From: Candidatus Hydrogenedentota bacterium
Lineage (GTDB): Bacteria; Hydrogenedentota; Hydrogenedentia; Hydrogenedentales; CAITNO01
Length of the DNA: 39,362 bases
Direction of reading: 5' to 3'
Assembly: GCA_018056705.1 (NCBI GenBank)
Contig: JAGPFE010000030.1
Location: forward strand, 1 to 39,362
This document shows positions 1-8,042 of the stretch, in pieces; the stretch's first letter is position 1, and each line of letters opens with the position of its first letter. Both the position numbers and the translations under genes were made by a program. The notes under the pieces are model-generated. The model was given only the letters and a program-made list of their open reading frames with translations. It searched no databases and was not told where the DNA came from.

Positions 1-642
1 GTGGCACCCCACGTAACTGAAGGGGTCGCTTTTCTCCGCCCAGGCCTTGAACACCTGGGAAGACACGCGCAGGGGTTCCTCCAGCACCGCACGGCCGTAC
101 AGGGGATCCCCGATTTTCCCCGCGATCACGTCCCGGAGCCTCAGGTGGTCCGGATCATAGCGTTTGTGCATGTCCACGCCGACGATCCGCTGTTGCCGTT
201 CGGCCATTTCCACGATCATGTCGGCTTCCATGGCATTCAGGGCCATAGGTTTTTCCGTCAGCACGTGCGCGCCCCGTTCCAGGGCAGCCAGGATGGGCGG
301 CGTATGAAGGTGGTCGGGGGTTGCCACGGCCAGCAGATCAAGGTCCGGATGGTGGTCGAGCAGGTCCAGCCATGGCGTCTCACCCGAGTAGGTGGCAAAG
401 GTAATGCCTTCCTGTTCCCGGGCCTGCCGAAGGGCCCGGGAGGCACTGGCTTCCGTGCGGGTGGCGACGGCCGTGAGTTCAAACCGGATTCCTTGCAGTT
501 GTCCCGCCAGCCAATCCAGTCCGAGGCGTCCCAGCCAGGGCACAATCCCAAAGCGATGGAGTTGCAGGTAGGTCCGCAAGTGTACGTCACCGCCGAACAT
601 GCCGGCGCCGACCAACCCGATGCGGATGACTGGATCTGACAT
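1..642 (-). CDS. Gfo/Idh/MocA family oxidoreductase (3' end cut by window)
   Basis: Predicted NAD(P)-dependent sugar or polyol dehydrogenase of the Gfo/Idh/MocA family, probably cytoplasmic. The visible 214 residues start MSDPVIRIGLVGAGMFGGD, a Rossmann GxGxxG loop, and later show ATPDHLHTPP and the family's hallmark EKP (in LTEKPMALNAMEAD), where the lysine sits near the nicotinamide. VGVDMHKRYDPDHLRLRD follows, which fits the family. The ATG at 642 has an AAGGAAG Shine-Dalgarno about 10 bases upstream and lies 16 bp after the stop of the isomerase gene, so it is probably the last visible gene of the minus-strand run starting at 6297. The C-terminal substrate domain is outside the window, so the substrate cannot be guessed. 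Confidence 0.88.
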   Translation of the reverse strand, partial: MSDPVIRIGLVGAGMFGGDVHLRTYLQLHRFGIVPWLGRLGLDWLAGQLQGIRFELTAVATRTEASASRALRQAREQEGITFATYSGETPWLDLLDHHPDLDLLAVATPDHLHTPPILAALERGAHVLTEKPMALNAMEADMIVEMAERQQRIVGVDMHKRYDPDHLRLRDVIAGKIGDPLYGRAVLEEPLRVSSQVFKAWAEKSDPFSYVGCH

Positions 643-658
643 GTGAATGCGGCTTCCT

Positions 659-1747
659 TTATTGATTGTTTCTAGAATCGGGATCTGGTGCAATGGTATC
701 CGCTACCGCGGGAAACAGTTCCACGCGCATGGTCAATGCGGTGCTTTTTGCTATTTCCGATAACTTTTCGTCGATTTTTCGTTGTTTAAGATGGTATGAA
801 ATGGCGGGCGTGGCTTCTTCACAGGAAATAATTCCGGGAGCGTGTCGTTTGTGCAGGCGAATCAATTGAAATGCTCCGGGCAGGGCCACAGGCTCGCTGA
901 TAGAACCTTCGGGCATGTTTCTGATTACTTGAGACACCGGTTCCGGCAGGCTGGCCAGGGGTGTTTCCCAACTCCAGCCATCCCGTTCGATGGCGGGAAT
1001 GTCATTGGTCCATTGGCGGACGAGGGTGGAGAAGTCTTCACCCGCCTCCGCGCGGCCTTTGATTTCCCGGGCAAGTTGTTCCGTTTTTTCGCGGGCCGTG
1101 GGGTCATCTTCCGGGTAGGCCAGGGCGATTACCTGGAAATCGACGGTTTCTTCCTTGCGCTGCAGTCGCCCGTCTTGTCGGGCTTTTTCGCAGGCCGCTT
1201 CCACTTCCGCGTCGGACAGCGTGATTTCTTCGGCGATAGCCTGTCGCAGGCGGGTCAGGGCGATTCGACCCTGGATCTCGTCCCGGAGAGAACTTTCGTC
1301 GAGGCCATGTTGTTGCAGCCATCGCAGGTACCGGTCACCATCTCCCAGCGCGCGGCGTCCCCGGGCCATTTCGTGTTCCACCTCGGCCATGGAGACCTGG
1401 AATCGGTTTTCCGCAACCAGCCGGAGCAACAGGCCGTTGACGAGATTGTCCATGACCTTCAGCCGGATAGCCTTCTGTTCCGCCGGAGAGAGGGCCGCCA
1501 GATCGGTAATGCCCAGGGCCTGGAGCATCCGGCCCAGTTCATGGGCGTAGACGGACGCGGATATGAACCGGTTGCCCACCCGGGCGACCACGCCGGGAAC
1601 GGGCCCTGAAACCGTATCGGTTTTCGCGACTGGAGACGCACCGTCCGAAGGTATGCCCGCGGCGGGCCATGTTCTCCCCATGAATCCCGCCAGGAACAGC
1701 GCGAAAGCCACACGCCACAGCCGATGCCCTTGGGGATATTCCGTCAT
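659..1747 (-). CDS. Exported SurA/PpiC-type peptidyl-prolyl isomerase
   Basis: 362-residue protein likely acting as a periplasmic folding chaperone/prolyl isomerase. An N-terminal signal peptide is visible (RLWRVAFALFLAGFMG, ending near WPAAG), followed by a SurA-N-like helical region (GNRFISASVYAHELGRML ... LVNGLLLRLVAENRF) and a divergent parvulin domain (about residues 180-300: VDFQVIALAYP ... FSTLVRQWTND ... GAFQLIRLHKRH). The open frame could begin at 1792, where the ATG overlaps the upstream stop as TAATG. I prefer ATG 1747 because it places the signal peptide at the N-terminus and has an AAAAAGGA-like SD. Catalytic activity is uncertain since parvulin active-site residues are poorly conserved; a pure chaperone role is possible. 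Confidence 0.8.
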   Translation of the reverse strand: MTEYPQGHRLWRVAFALFLAGFMGRTWPAAGIPSDGASPVAKTDTVSGPVPGVVARVGNRFISASVYAHELGRMLQALGITDLAALSPAEQKAIRLKVMDNLVNGLLLRLVAENRFQVSMAEVEHEMARGRRALGDGDRYLRWLQQHGLDESSLRDEIQGRIALTRLRQAIAEEITLSDAEVEAACEKARQDGRLQRKEETVDFQVIALAYPEDDPTAREKTEQLAREIKGRAEAGEDFSTLVRQWTNDIPAIERDGWSWETPLASLPEPVSQVIRNMPEGSISEPVALPGAFQLIRLHKRHAPGIISCEEATPAISYHLKQRKIDEKLSEIAKSTALTMRVELFPAVADTIAPDPDSRNNQ

Positions 1748-1791
1748 GTCGTATCCTTTTTGGGGTAGTCGCGGGCAGTCCTTTCCCCCCA

Positions 1792-2844
1792 TTACTTCAG
1801 TCGCACGGTTTTTCCGGTTTCGGCCGCCTTGTAAATCGCCTCGATGATGGCCACCGCGTTACGACCTTCCCGGCCGTCGATCCGGGGGGGACGATCCTGC
1901 AGGATGGCCTTGGCAAAATCTTCAATCTGACGACGGTGCCCCTCGATTTTAAGTCCCGCCAACGGATCGGCAGCCCCGGTCCCCAGTTCGGATTCCCGGG
2001 CCATCAGTTTTTTTACCTTTTTGTCGACCGGGGCGGGCTGATCGAATTGCCAGAACTTGATGGCACCGTCTTCCAGCACCACGCTGCCCCGGGTACCATG
2101 CACCTCCACCCGCGCGGAATGGCCTGGCCAGATGGCGGTACTGCCTTCGATGACGCCGTAAGCCCCGTTTTCAAATTCAAGCAACGCGACCGCGAGGTCT
2201 TCCACTTCCAGTTGTTCGTGCAGGGCGCGCTTCGCCTGGGCCTTGACCGACACGACCGGCCCCATGAACCACTGCAGCAGGTCGATCTGGTGGATTCCCT
2301 GGTTCATGAGCGCGCCGCCGCCATCAAGTTTCTTCGTGCCCCGCCATTTCCCGCTGGCGTAGTACTGGGGCGAACGGTACCACTTGATGTAAGCGTCACC
2401 CAGGACGAGTTTTCCGAAACGCCCCTGGTCCAGGGCTTCCCGGACAAGTTGGGAGCCATCGGCGAAGCGGCTCTGGAAAATGCATCCCAGTTTAACGCCC
2501 GCCCTGGTGGTCGCGGCTAGAATCCGGTCTATTTTTTTCGTGGTGACTTCGAGGGGTTTTTCCGAGAGGACATGCTTCCCGGCGGCGGCGCAGTCCACCG
2601 CCACGTCCATCCGCAGACCGCTGGGAATGCACAGGCACACGGCCTCCACTTCCCGGAGTTCCAGCATTTTCCGGTAGTCGGTGAACCAGGGTACGCCGTA
2701 CTGTTCCCCCAGTTTTTTCGCGGTAGCCTCCACCACGTCCGAAACGGCCACCAGTTTCGCCTGGGACACGGCCGCGATGGCCGCCGCGTGAACAGGCCCG
2801 ATGTTTCCACAACCAATGATGGCGAAACCAACTTTCCGGGGCAT
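1792..2844 (-). CDS. Gfo/Idh/MocA family oxidoreductase, complete
   Basis: 350-residue NAD(P)-dependent dehydrogenase. The Rossmann motif GFAIIGCGNIGPVHAAA is at the N-terminus, followed by VSDVVEATAKKLGEQYG, the conserved SEKPLEVT motif, and then a C-terminal alpha/beta domain (DGGGALMNQGIHQIDLLQWFMG) typical of the family. The GCIFQSRF and GGGALMNQGIHQIDLL segments resemble the WlbA/UDP-N-acetyl-hexosaminuronate dehydrogenase branch, but the substrate is not certain. The frame opens earlier (2913), but ATG 2844 has a good AGGAG SD and starts directly at the Rossmann strand. It lies 52 bp after hemE and shares the minus-strand run with a second Gfo/Idh gene (start 642). Confidence 0.9.
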   Translation of the reverse strand: MPRKVGFAIIGCGNIGPVHAAAIAAVSQAKLVAVSDVVEATAKKLGEQYGVPWFTDYRKMLELREVEAVCLCIPSGLRMDVAVDCAAAGKHVLSEKPLEVTTKKIDRILAATTRAGVKLGCIFQSRFADGSQLVREALDQGRFGKLVLGDAYIKWYRSPQYYASGKWRGTKKLDGGGALMNQGIHQIDLLQWFMGPVVSVKAQAKRALHEQLEVEDLAVALLEFENGAYGVIEGSTAIWPGHSARVEVHGTRGSVVLEDGAIKFWQFDQPAPVDKKVKKLMARESELGTGAADPLAGLKIEGHRRQIEDFAKAILQDRPPRIDGREGRNAVAIIEAIYKAAETGKTVRLK

Positions 2845-2896
2845 AGATACTCTCCTTCTTGCTTCTGGATAACTATTGACCGCGAATTGGCACCGA

Positions 2897-3967
2897 TTAT
2901 CCGTTGCCGGCACAGTCCTCCGGCCGGAACGTCTTCACGAGTTGGATCAATTGTACAACACGGTCAGGGGGTGTTTCCCGCAGCAGGCCATGTCCGAGGT
3001 TGAACACGTGCCCGATACCTTCTCCCTGAAGAAGACAATCCCAGGCAGCGGCTTTCACGTCTTCCCATGGCGCGGTGGCCAGCAGGACGTTATCGAGATT
3101 GCCCTGGACCGGAACATGGCGGCCGGCCCATTTCCGGAAGACCCGGACAGGCAATGAGGAAGGCAGGCTGTACGCGTCGGCGTGGGCATCGAGCAGTTCT
3201 GCCGGGTCTGGCACGCGGCTGGCGAAATGGGCGAAGAGAATCATGGGCACGTTCCTGCCCCGCAACCGGTCGAAAATCTCCAGTTGCCAGGGCAGGGCCC
3301 ATTCCCGGTACGCCTCCGGCGAGAGGATGGATGCCGCCGATTCGAACAGTTGAATGGTGTCGACGCCACAGGCGATCTGCCAATCCAGCCAGGCCACGAC
3401 GGTATCGGTCAGCACGCGCAGGAGAACGCGAGCGGAACCGGGAGATTCCCGAAGAAGGGTCCCCATTGACCGGGTTCCCGTTTCGGCCCATGGACTCCCC
3501 CCCGCGGTGATGAAGGCCAGCAGGGTGAACGGGGCTCCCGCGAATCCGATAATCGGTAAGGATGGGGCTTCCCGTCGTACAAGGCGAACAAGGGGTAACA
3601 GGTGGGGCAGGTCCGTGGAAAAGTCCGGAATACAAGGGTTCTGGATCAGTCGTTCCATACGTTCCGGTATGGACGCGTCGGCCACGGGACCCGGCTGAAA
3701 ACGGAATGGGAAGCCCAGTGGTGCCAAGGGTGTCAGAATGTCCTGGAACAGGACCAGGCCGTCCACGCCGAGACGGGCTGGGAGCAGGGTGGCGCGGGCC
3801 GCCCATTCCGGGGAGACGAACATTTTCTCCAGGGGCAGGCCAGCTTCTTCCCGCAGGCGCAGGTAAGCGGGATCGGTACGGCCGGCCTGGCGCATCAGCC
3901 ACACGGGCACCCGCTCCGTGGCTTCACCACGCAGGGCCCGGATCAGTATGGGCGTTTCAGGGTTCAC
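2897..3967 (-). CDS. hemE: Uroporphyrinogen decarboxylase, divergent
   Basis: 356-residue HemE-type decarboxylase, which removes four carboxyl groups from uroporphyrinogen III to give coproporphyrinogen III in haem synthesis. Family marks are VPVWLMRQAGR at residues 20-30, LFQDILTPL (catalytic Asp retained), GFAGAPFTLLAF, LFESAAS, QGNLD and NLGHGL near the end. Length is normal. It is divergent: the Tyr that follows the GFAGAPW-type motif in characterised enzymes (human Tyr164) is Phe152 here, and the Tyr after MRQAGR is Thr. It starts with GTG, overlaps the preceding secreted-protein gene by 11 nt, and no other haem gene is visible. A related UroD-like activity cannot be excluded. Confidence 0.85.
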   Translation of the reverse strand: MNPETPILIRALRGEATERVPVWLMRQAGRTDPAYLRLREEAGLPLEKMFVSPEWAARATLLPARLGVDGLVLFQDILTPLAPLGFPFRFQPGPVADASIPERMERLIQNPCIPDFSTDLPHLLPLVRLVRREAPSLPIIGFAGAPFTLLAFITAGGSPWAETGTRSMGTLLRESPGSARVLLRVLTDTVVAWLDWQIACGVDTIQLFESAASILSPEAYREWALPWQLEIFDRLRGRNVPMILFAHFASRVPDPAELLDAHADAYSLPSSLPVRVFRKWAGRHVPVQGNLDNVLLATAPWEDVKAAAWDCLLQGEGIGHVFNLGHGLLRETPPDRVVQLIQLVKTFRPEDCAGNG

Positions 3968-4775
3968 GGGTATTTTCCCCGGTGGCAGAGGGAAACAGGT
4001 CCGAGTGGTCCAGTTGAGCGATCCAGTAATTCAGTAGGGTTCCCCCCTCCCCTGTTTCGGGTTTCGTGATTTCCGCCAGCCGTTGGAAAGGCTGGATCAG
4101 CCAGGTGTCTCCGGCGCGCAGTACCAGGGACCGGCGAATGCCGGGCTGCCCAACAAAGGCCACCGGGTAATCCGAGGCCCCGCTGAGCCGGAAACAGGCA
4201 AGCCCGTGGCAGGATCCCGGCAGGGCCTCCCTGGCAGGTGTGAGGCGAACCAGGAAGATCGCTGGCAGGAACTGTGCCGGGAGGGGATGGTTGAAGGTGA
4301 CCGCGATGGCAACCGAGAGGGCACGGTCACGATAGGCAGAGACCTCCGTGGCCATACCCAGGCAGGAAAGGCCAGACAGGCTTCCCCGGACAGACGTCAC
4401 GGGTTTGTCGTCCAGGATCAGGACCCACTGAGCAGGCGGGAAAACATCGGCCTGGTCCCCAGGCCCGTTGATTTCCGGGAACAGCGCGACCAGCAGGAGG
4501 GGACCAGCCTCATCCGGTATCATGACCTGGCCGTAATTTAGTAGCAGGTTGTTCGCGGTCGGCGGGGTGTCATGGCTGTCCTGTGGGTTATCCCCCCGGA
4601 TCGGAGCCCGTTTTTCCGACGCGAGATCAGCCGTGGCGTACATGGGAGCCGGTGATTCCCACGCGGAGTCCGCCGCGCGGGCGGGACGATCCAGACCGAC
4701 AACAACGCCCACAAAAACGAACAACCCCGAAAGGATACCCGTCCAGGGAAATCCGCGGCGAGGCCCGGACGTCAT
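3957..4775 (-). CDS. Secreted protein of unknown function
   Basis: 272-residue protein I do not recognise. Starting at ATG 4775 it begins MTSGPRRGFPWTGILSGLF, a basic N-region followed by a hydrophobic stretch (FVFVGVVVGL) and a likely cleavage at PARAADS, so export is predicted. The mature part is beta-rich in appearance, contains three cysteines (SCLG, SCHG, ACFR) and no catalytic motif I can name. The SD in front of ATG 4775 is weak; the frame is open to 4901, but the extra N-terminus overlaps the C45 gene and has no signal-like character. It sits 49 bp after the C45 gene and overlaps hemE by 11 nt, implying co-transcription and probably translational coupling to hemE. Confidence 0.65.
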   Translation of the reverse strand: MTSGPRRGFPWTGILSGLFVFVGVVVGLDRPARAADSAWESPAPMYATADLASEKRAPIRGDNPQDSHDTPPTANNLLLNYGQVMIPDEAGPLLLVALFPEINGPGDQADVFPPAQWVLILDDKPVTSVRGSLSGLSCLGMATEVSAYRDRALSVAIAVTFNHPLPAQFLPAIFLVRLTPAREALPGSCHGLACFRLSGASDYPVAFVGQPGIRRSLVLRAGDTWLIQPFQRLAEITKPETGEGGTLLNYWIAQLDHSDLFPSATGENTREP

Positions 4776-4824
4776 AACCGCGGCGGCGATGGGTCTCGGC
4801 TTTATCCCATGGACGCCGGAGCCG

Positions 4825-6297
4825 TCAGGGTTCGAGCAGTTCGCGCGACGCGAACAACGCGTATCCCGAGTCTGGCGCGTTTTTCCATTCGTTCCGTTCA
4901 TTCCGGGATTCGTAGGCCACGGCCATCTGTCCGTCGGTGGCCGCGTAGACCACGCTCATGACGTTCCAGTCGTTGTCTGCCAGGCACTCGGTGTTGTGGG
5001 CAACCGTCGCGGCGATGACGAGGGTTTCGTCCAGGCCGATTTTACGGGGTTCGCCCTTTTCGATCACGCGGATATTCCGCACGGGGAACACGTATTCCTC
5101 CCCTGTTTCAAACGCGCGGACCATGTCGTACATCGGCTTATGACAGGTGGTATAGGTACTGCCGCAGAAGTCACGTCCCCAGGGGTTGCCGGTATTTTCG
5201 GGCTCGCCGGGTCCATCGTCGCAGGCCTGTAACGCGCGGGTGGTTTTGCCGAAAGCGGTATCGGCCCGCATAACGGCATGTTCCAAGGGGAGTCCATAAC
5301 GATGGATTGTACCGTCGGGAGCCATCCAAGTTGCTTCCGCTTCCTGGGGATCATTGTCAAAGAAAACTTCGCAGGCTTTTCGATTGGTCTCGAAGGCGGC
5401 GGCTCTCGGCCGGAAATGGGGGGTGCCGAACCGGTCGGGATCACCGTCCGCGATCAGGTAGTTGTAACCGATGGTGTGCCGCGCCTTGGCGATAATACGT
5501 ACCGCGTCGTCCAGGGAGGTGGACCGGTCGAGGACCTGGCGCCCCAGGAAGGTCCACGGAATACCGTCCAGGTCTTCACAAACACTGAAGGCGCCTACTT
5601 CGGCCAGCGTGATGCCCTGGGCGTTCATGCCAGCCAGGCAGCCGGTCACGCCGGCATATCCCGCTGACATGACGGGAACGGCTCCTTCCCGGTGCATCAC
5701 GGTGATCAGCCGTTCTTCGTGCATGCCGGACTGGGACAGCCAGTCCAGGTTGCGGAAAGAATACATTTTCCCGTCGACAGTGCGTTTTCCCCACACGGCC
5801 AGCATGGTGCACTGGAGGTGGCCCTCCCCCATTTCCGGCTGTTGCTGGAGTTGCTGGATCACTTCAGGATCCAGGAACTCGAAGATACGTTCTTCCCGCT
5901 TGTAAAGGTCGAAGTTGGTAGCGGCCACGATACACCGGAGGTCGTCCAGCGACAGGTCGACGCCCGCCTGCCGCGCCCCGGATACAAGTCCTTCGAGTTC
6001 CACCAGGTATTCTTCGGGAGCATAGGGCGACATGCGTTCCCACGCGTTACCGAGGATGTGACGCGCCACGGCTTCAGGCAGTCCGGCGGACGTGAAGATG
6101 GTGACCAGCCGGGAGGACAGGCTTTTAACCAGGTCTCCGACCAGGGTCCCGTACTGTCGCCCCATCTCCTCCGGTTCTCCCGCCACGGAAAGGATTGGAA
6201 GGGAACCGTATGGGGTGTCACACATGGCCAGCCAGGCTCTTCCAAACCGGCGTTTTTCCCGCGGTATGGGCGTTTCCAGGCACTGAACACGCAACAT
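4825..6297 (-). CDS. C45-family peptidase / acyl-CoA:6-APA acyltransferase-like Ntn hydrolase
   Basis: 490-residue N-terminal-nucleophile hydrolase of the penicillin acyltransferase-like (C45/AAT) group. Evidence: GEPEEMGRQYGTLVGD near the N-terminus, then the likely nucleophile Cys163 in HLQCTMLAVWG, followed by RNLDW and AGYAGVTGCLAGMNAQGITL, the classic C45 order. In fungal members self-cleavage before this Cys activates the enzyme; here the preceding residue is Gln, not Gly. Bacterial members act on amides but their substrates are mostly unknown. ATG 6297 has an AAAGG SD. No convincing signal peptide is seen, so a cytoplasmic location is likely. It is the first gene of the minus-strand run, directly downstream of the terminator at 6372-6394. 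Confidence 0.85.
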   Translation of the reverse strand: MLRVQCLETPIPREKRRFGRAWLAMCDTPYGSLPILSVAGEPEEMGRQYGTLVGDLVKSLSSRLVTIFTSAGLPEAVARHILGNAWERMSPYAPEEYLVELEGLVSGARQAGVDLSLDDLRCIVAATNFDLYKREERIFEFLDPEVIQQLQQQPEMGEGHLQCTMLAVWGKRTVDGKMYSFRNLDWLSQSGMHEERLITVMHREGAVPVMSAGYAGVTGCLAGMNAQGITLAEVGAFSVCEDLDGIPWTFLGRQVLDRSTSLDDAVRIIAKARHTIGYNYLIADGDPDRFGTPHFRPRAAAFETNRKACEVFFDNDPQEAEATWMAPDGTIHRYGLPLEHAVMRADTAFGKTTRALQACDDGPGEPENTGNPWGRDFCGSTYTTCHKPMYDMVRAFETGEEYVFPVRNIRVIEKGEPRKIGLDETLVIAATVAHNTECLADNDWNVMSVVYAATDGQMAVAYESRNERNEWKNAPDSGYALFASRELLEP

Positions 6298-6371
6298 GGT
6301 GATACCTTTCGTGTGATACAAAACTTTCCAGACGCGCATATTCTGCCAATTCGGGGCACCCAAAACAACAT

Positions 6372-6394
6372 GGAGCCTTCGGTGAAAAGGCTCC
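6372..6394 (-). terminator. Intrinsic terminator after the DUF1573 gene
   Basis: An 8-bp perfect stem (GGAGCCTT / AAGGCTCC with a 7-nt loop) lies about 30 bp after the DUF1573 stop. On the minus strand it is followed by ATGTTGTTTTGGG, an interrupted T-run. Flanking CAACAT / ATGTTG can extend the stem with a bulge. It should separate the DUF1573 transcript from the C45-hemE run. Confidence 0.7.
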
Positions 6395-6423
6395 GTGAAT
6401 GTTGTCCGATGTGGATGATCCCG

Positions 6424-7749
6424 TTACTGCTGCACCACTCCTGCCGGCGATGGCACGCCCGACGGCGGTGTTACGGGCTGGGCTACCGGCTTGGGTGGCG
6501 CCGGGGGCGTGGTGGGTCCCTTGATGGTCGGTTTAAAGTTGAAGATGTGGAAAGGCACCTTCACTTCCGGCTTGTCCGGGATGTTGGTCTTCAGCACCAG
6601 TTCCTTGCCTTCAATAGAGTTGTCCTTGGGGATACCTTCAAGTTTGACCACGTAATTATTGTCGCTGAGTTTGCGGATCTCCGTTTTAATCTGTTCGACC
6701 GGGGGAACCGCCTCGAGCAGTTCGAACGCGGGTATCCGGCCGGGCATCACGCTGATCTGCATGGCTTCCGTTTCACCCGGCACATCAGAACCGCGCACGT
6801 TAATAATATTGGGCATGACCTTCAGGGCCCCGATGACGTAGGTGGAGACGTTCACGAGGATAGCGGGCCGCTGCTGGTTGTCCGTCCGGATGATCAGGCG
6901 CCCGTTTTTCGAACCCTCCGGCAGGGCTCCCTTGCTCTTCAACTCGATCGCGTACTCTTTGCCGGGCGTTACTTCCTTCAGTTCATAAGTAAATTCGTCG
7001 AGTTCCTGGGCGGTAACTTCCAGCACTTTGAAGTTGAGATCTTCCTTTTTCGCGACGACGCGGATGGTCTGTTCGCGGGGGTTGTCATCCATGACGTTGA
7101 TGAAGTTGACCATGGGGGGGTCAACTTCAATGGCCGGGATAGCGGTACCGGTCAGGGTCAGTTGCAATGACGGGGTTTCAGGGTCATTGGACATCACCAT
7201 GATCGGCTTGGTCTGCAGCCCCTGCCGCCCCTTGAGGCTCAACTTGGCCGCGAGTTTGACTTGCTGACCCGGCGCAAGGGTTCGGGTTTCCAGGTTGGCC
7301 GTGGTGCACCCGCAACCAGGCTTCACCTCCGTGATTTCCAGGGTGGCGTCGCCGGCATTGCGAAGAATGAACGTATGTTCCACGTCGGTATCCGCGTCCC
7401 GTTCCCCGAAATTAAAGGTAGGCTCGTCACAGACGATCTTGGGCTTACCGCCGCCCGAAGCGGGCTGAGACGCCGGGGTTGCCTGGGCAGAAGCGTTTTG
7501 CGGGGAAGCCGATTTTTCAGGCGTGGCTGGCGGCGCGGCTGGAGCCGGGGACGGCGTCACGGGAGGCTGTTCTCCTTTGGCTTGGGCCGGTTGTTCCGGC
7601 GCTGGTGAAGCCGGTTTTTCCGGGGCCGCCTGTTTCTCAACGGCGGGCGGCGCGGGGGTTGATGGTTTGGAGCAGCCCACCGATATCAGGACCATGGTGG
7701 CTACCAGCAGGAAAGATCCCGCAAACAGCATTTTTCCGCGTCTGAACAT
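6424..7749 (-). CDS. DUF1573 domain protein, probable envelope lipoprotein
   Basis: 441-residue protein. The N-terminus MFRRGKMLFAGSFLLVATMVLISVGCSKP is a signal peptide with Cys at a lipobox-like position; the -3 residue is Ser instead of Leu, so lipidation is likely but not certain. A Pro/Ala/Gln-rich linker (about 30-100) leads to a DUF1573 domain (about 105-205: FNFGERDADTDVEHTFILRN, then KPGCGCTTA, the hallmark cysteine motif). Two further beta-domains follow, and a Pro-rich tail ends the protein. DUF1573 proteins are common in Bacteroidetes and the PVC group and their role is unknown. AGGAGG stands at an ideal distance from the ATG. A promoter is predicted at 7822-7851 and a terminator follows the gene. 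Confidence 0.88.
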   Translation of the reverse strand: MFRRGKMLFAGSFLLVATMVLISVGCSKPSTPAPPAVEKQAAPEKPASPAPEQPAQAKGEQPPVTPSPAPAAPPATPEKSASPQNASAQATPASQPASGGGKPKIVCDEPTFNFGERDADTDVEHTFILRNAGDATLEITEVKPGCGCTTANLETRTLAPGQQVKLAAKLSLKGRQGLQTKPIMVMSNDPETPSLQLTLTGTAIPAIEVDPPMVNFINVMDDNPREQTIRVVAKKEDLNFKVLEVTAQELDEFTYELKEVTPGKEYAIELKSKGALPEGSKNGRLIIRTDNQQRPAILVNVSTYVIGALKVMPNIINVRGSDVPGETEAMQISVMPGRIPAFELLEAVPPVEQIKTEIRKLSDNNYVVKLEGIPKDNSIEGKELVLKTNIPDKPEVKVPFHIFNFKPTIKGPTTPPAPPKPVAQPVTPPSGVPSPAGVVQQ

Positions 7750-7821
7750 GACGAACCTCCTGTCAACTTGTGGGCTGGACAGCCCCTCTTGAAATGTTGC
7801 TACCGTGACAATAACGACAGG

Positions 7822-7851
7822 ATTCTAGTACCGCGTTGACGGGAATTCCAA
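7822..7851 (-). promoter_or_regulatory. Predicted sigma-70-type promoter of the DUF1573 gene
   Basis: On the minus strand, TTGGAA (-35) is followed after 18 bp by TAGAAT (-10, 5 of 6 consensus positions). The distance to the ATG at 7749 leaves a 5' UTR of about 65 nt that contains a small GGGCT/AGCCC hairpin just before the AGGAGG. Confidence 0.45.
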
Positions 7852-7872
7852 ATTTTCCGTGAAAACAGCAAT

Positions 7873-7899
7873 GGCAGGCGTCCGCGCGAGACGCCTGCC
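7873..7899 (-). terminator. Intrinsic terminator after tRNA-Leu
   Basis: A 9-bp perfect GC-rich stem, GGCAGGCGT / ACGCCTGCC with a 9-nt loop, is followed on the minus strand by ATTGCTGTTTTC. It lies 16 bp beyond the encoded CCA of tRNA-Leu. Confidence 0.75.
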
Positions 7900-7915
7900 A
7901 TCATCAGTTTCAGGA

Positions 7916-8002
7916 TGGTGCCGGAGAAAGGACTCGAACCTTCACGCCCTTGCGAGCACATGGACCTGAACCATGCGTGTCTGCCAATTCCACCACTCCG
8001 GC
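7916..8002 (-). tRNA. tRNA-Leu (anticodon CAG)
   Basis: Cloverleaf readable on the minus strand. The acceptor is GCCGGAG / CTCCGGC with discriminator A and an encoded CCA (7916-7918). The anticodon loop is TTCAGGT between CATGG and CCATG. A long variable arm (GTGCTCGCAAGGGCGT region), as in class II leucine tRNAs, precedes the T-loop GGTTCGAGTCC. It reads CUG codons, frequent in this GC-rich DNA. Confidence 0.95.
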
Positions 8003-8012
8003 AGTCGCGTTT

Positions 8013-8042
8013 ATTTTAGGGCACGGGGAGGAAAGAAATCAA
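8013..8042 (-). promoter_or_regulatory. Predicted promoter of tRNA-Leu
   Basis: On the minus strand TTGATT (-35), 18 bp spacer, TAAAAT (-10), ending 10 bp before the tRNA 5' end. The -35 overlaps the stop codon region of the GH4 gene, so the tRNA can be transcribed independently of it. Confidence 0.5.

Noticed and set aside
1748..1792. ATG at 1792 overlapping the upstream stop (TAATG) as start of the isomerase
   Set aside because: It would place 15 extra hydrophilic residues before the signal peptide; ATG 1747 is better. Translational reinitiation here is not fully excluded.
5692..7170. 492-codon open frame on the plus strand
   Set aside because: It is antisense to the C45 and DUF1573 genes, spans their terminator, and its translation is rich in His/Gly/Arg without any domain; an effect of high-GC codon bias.
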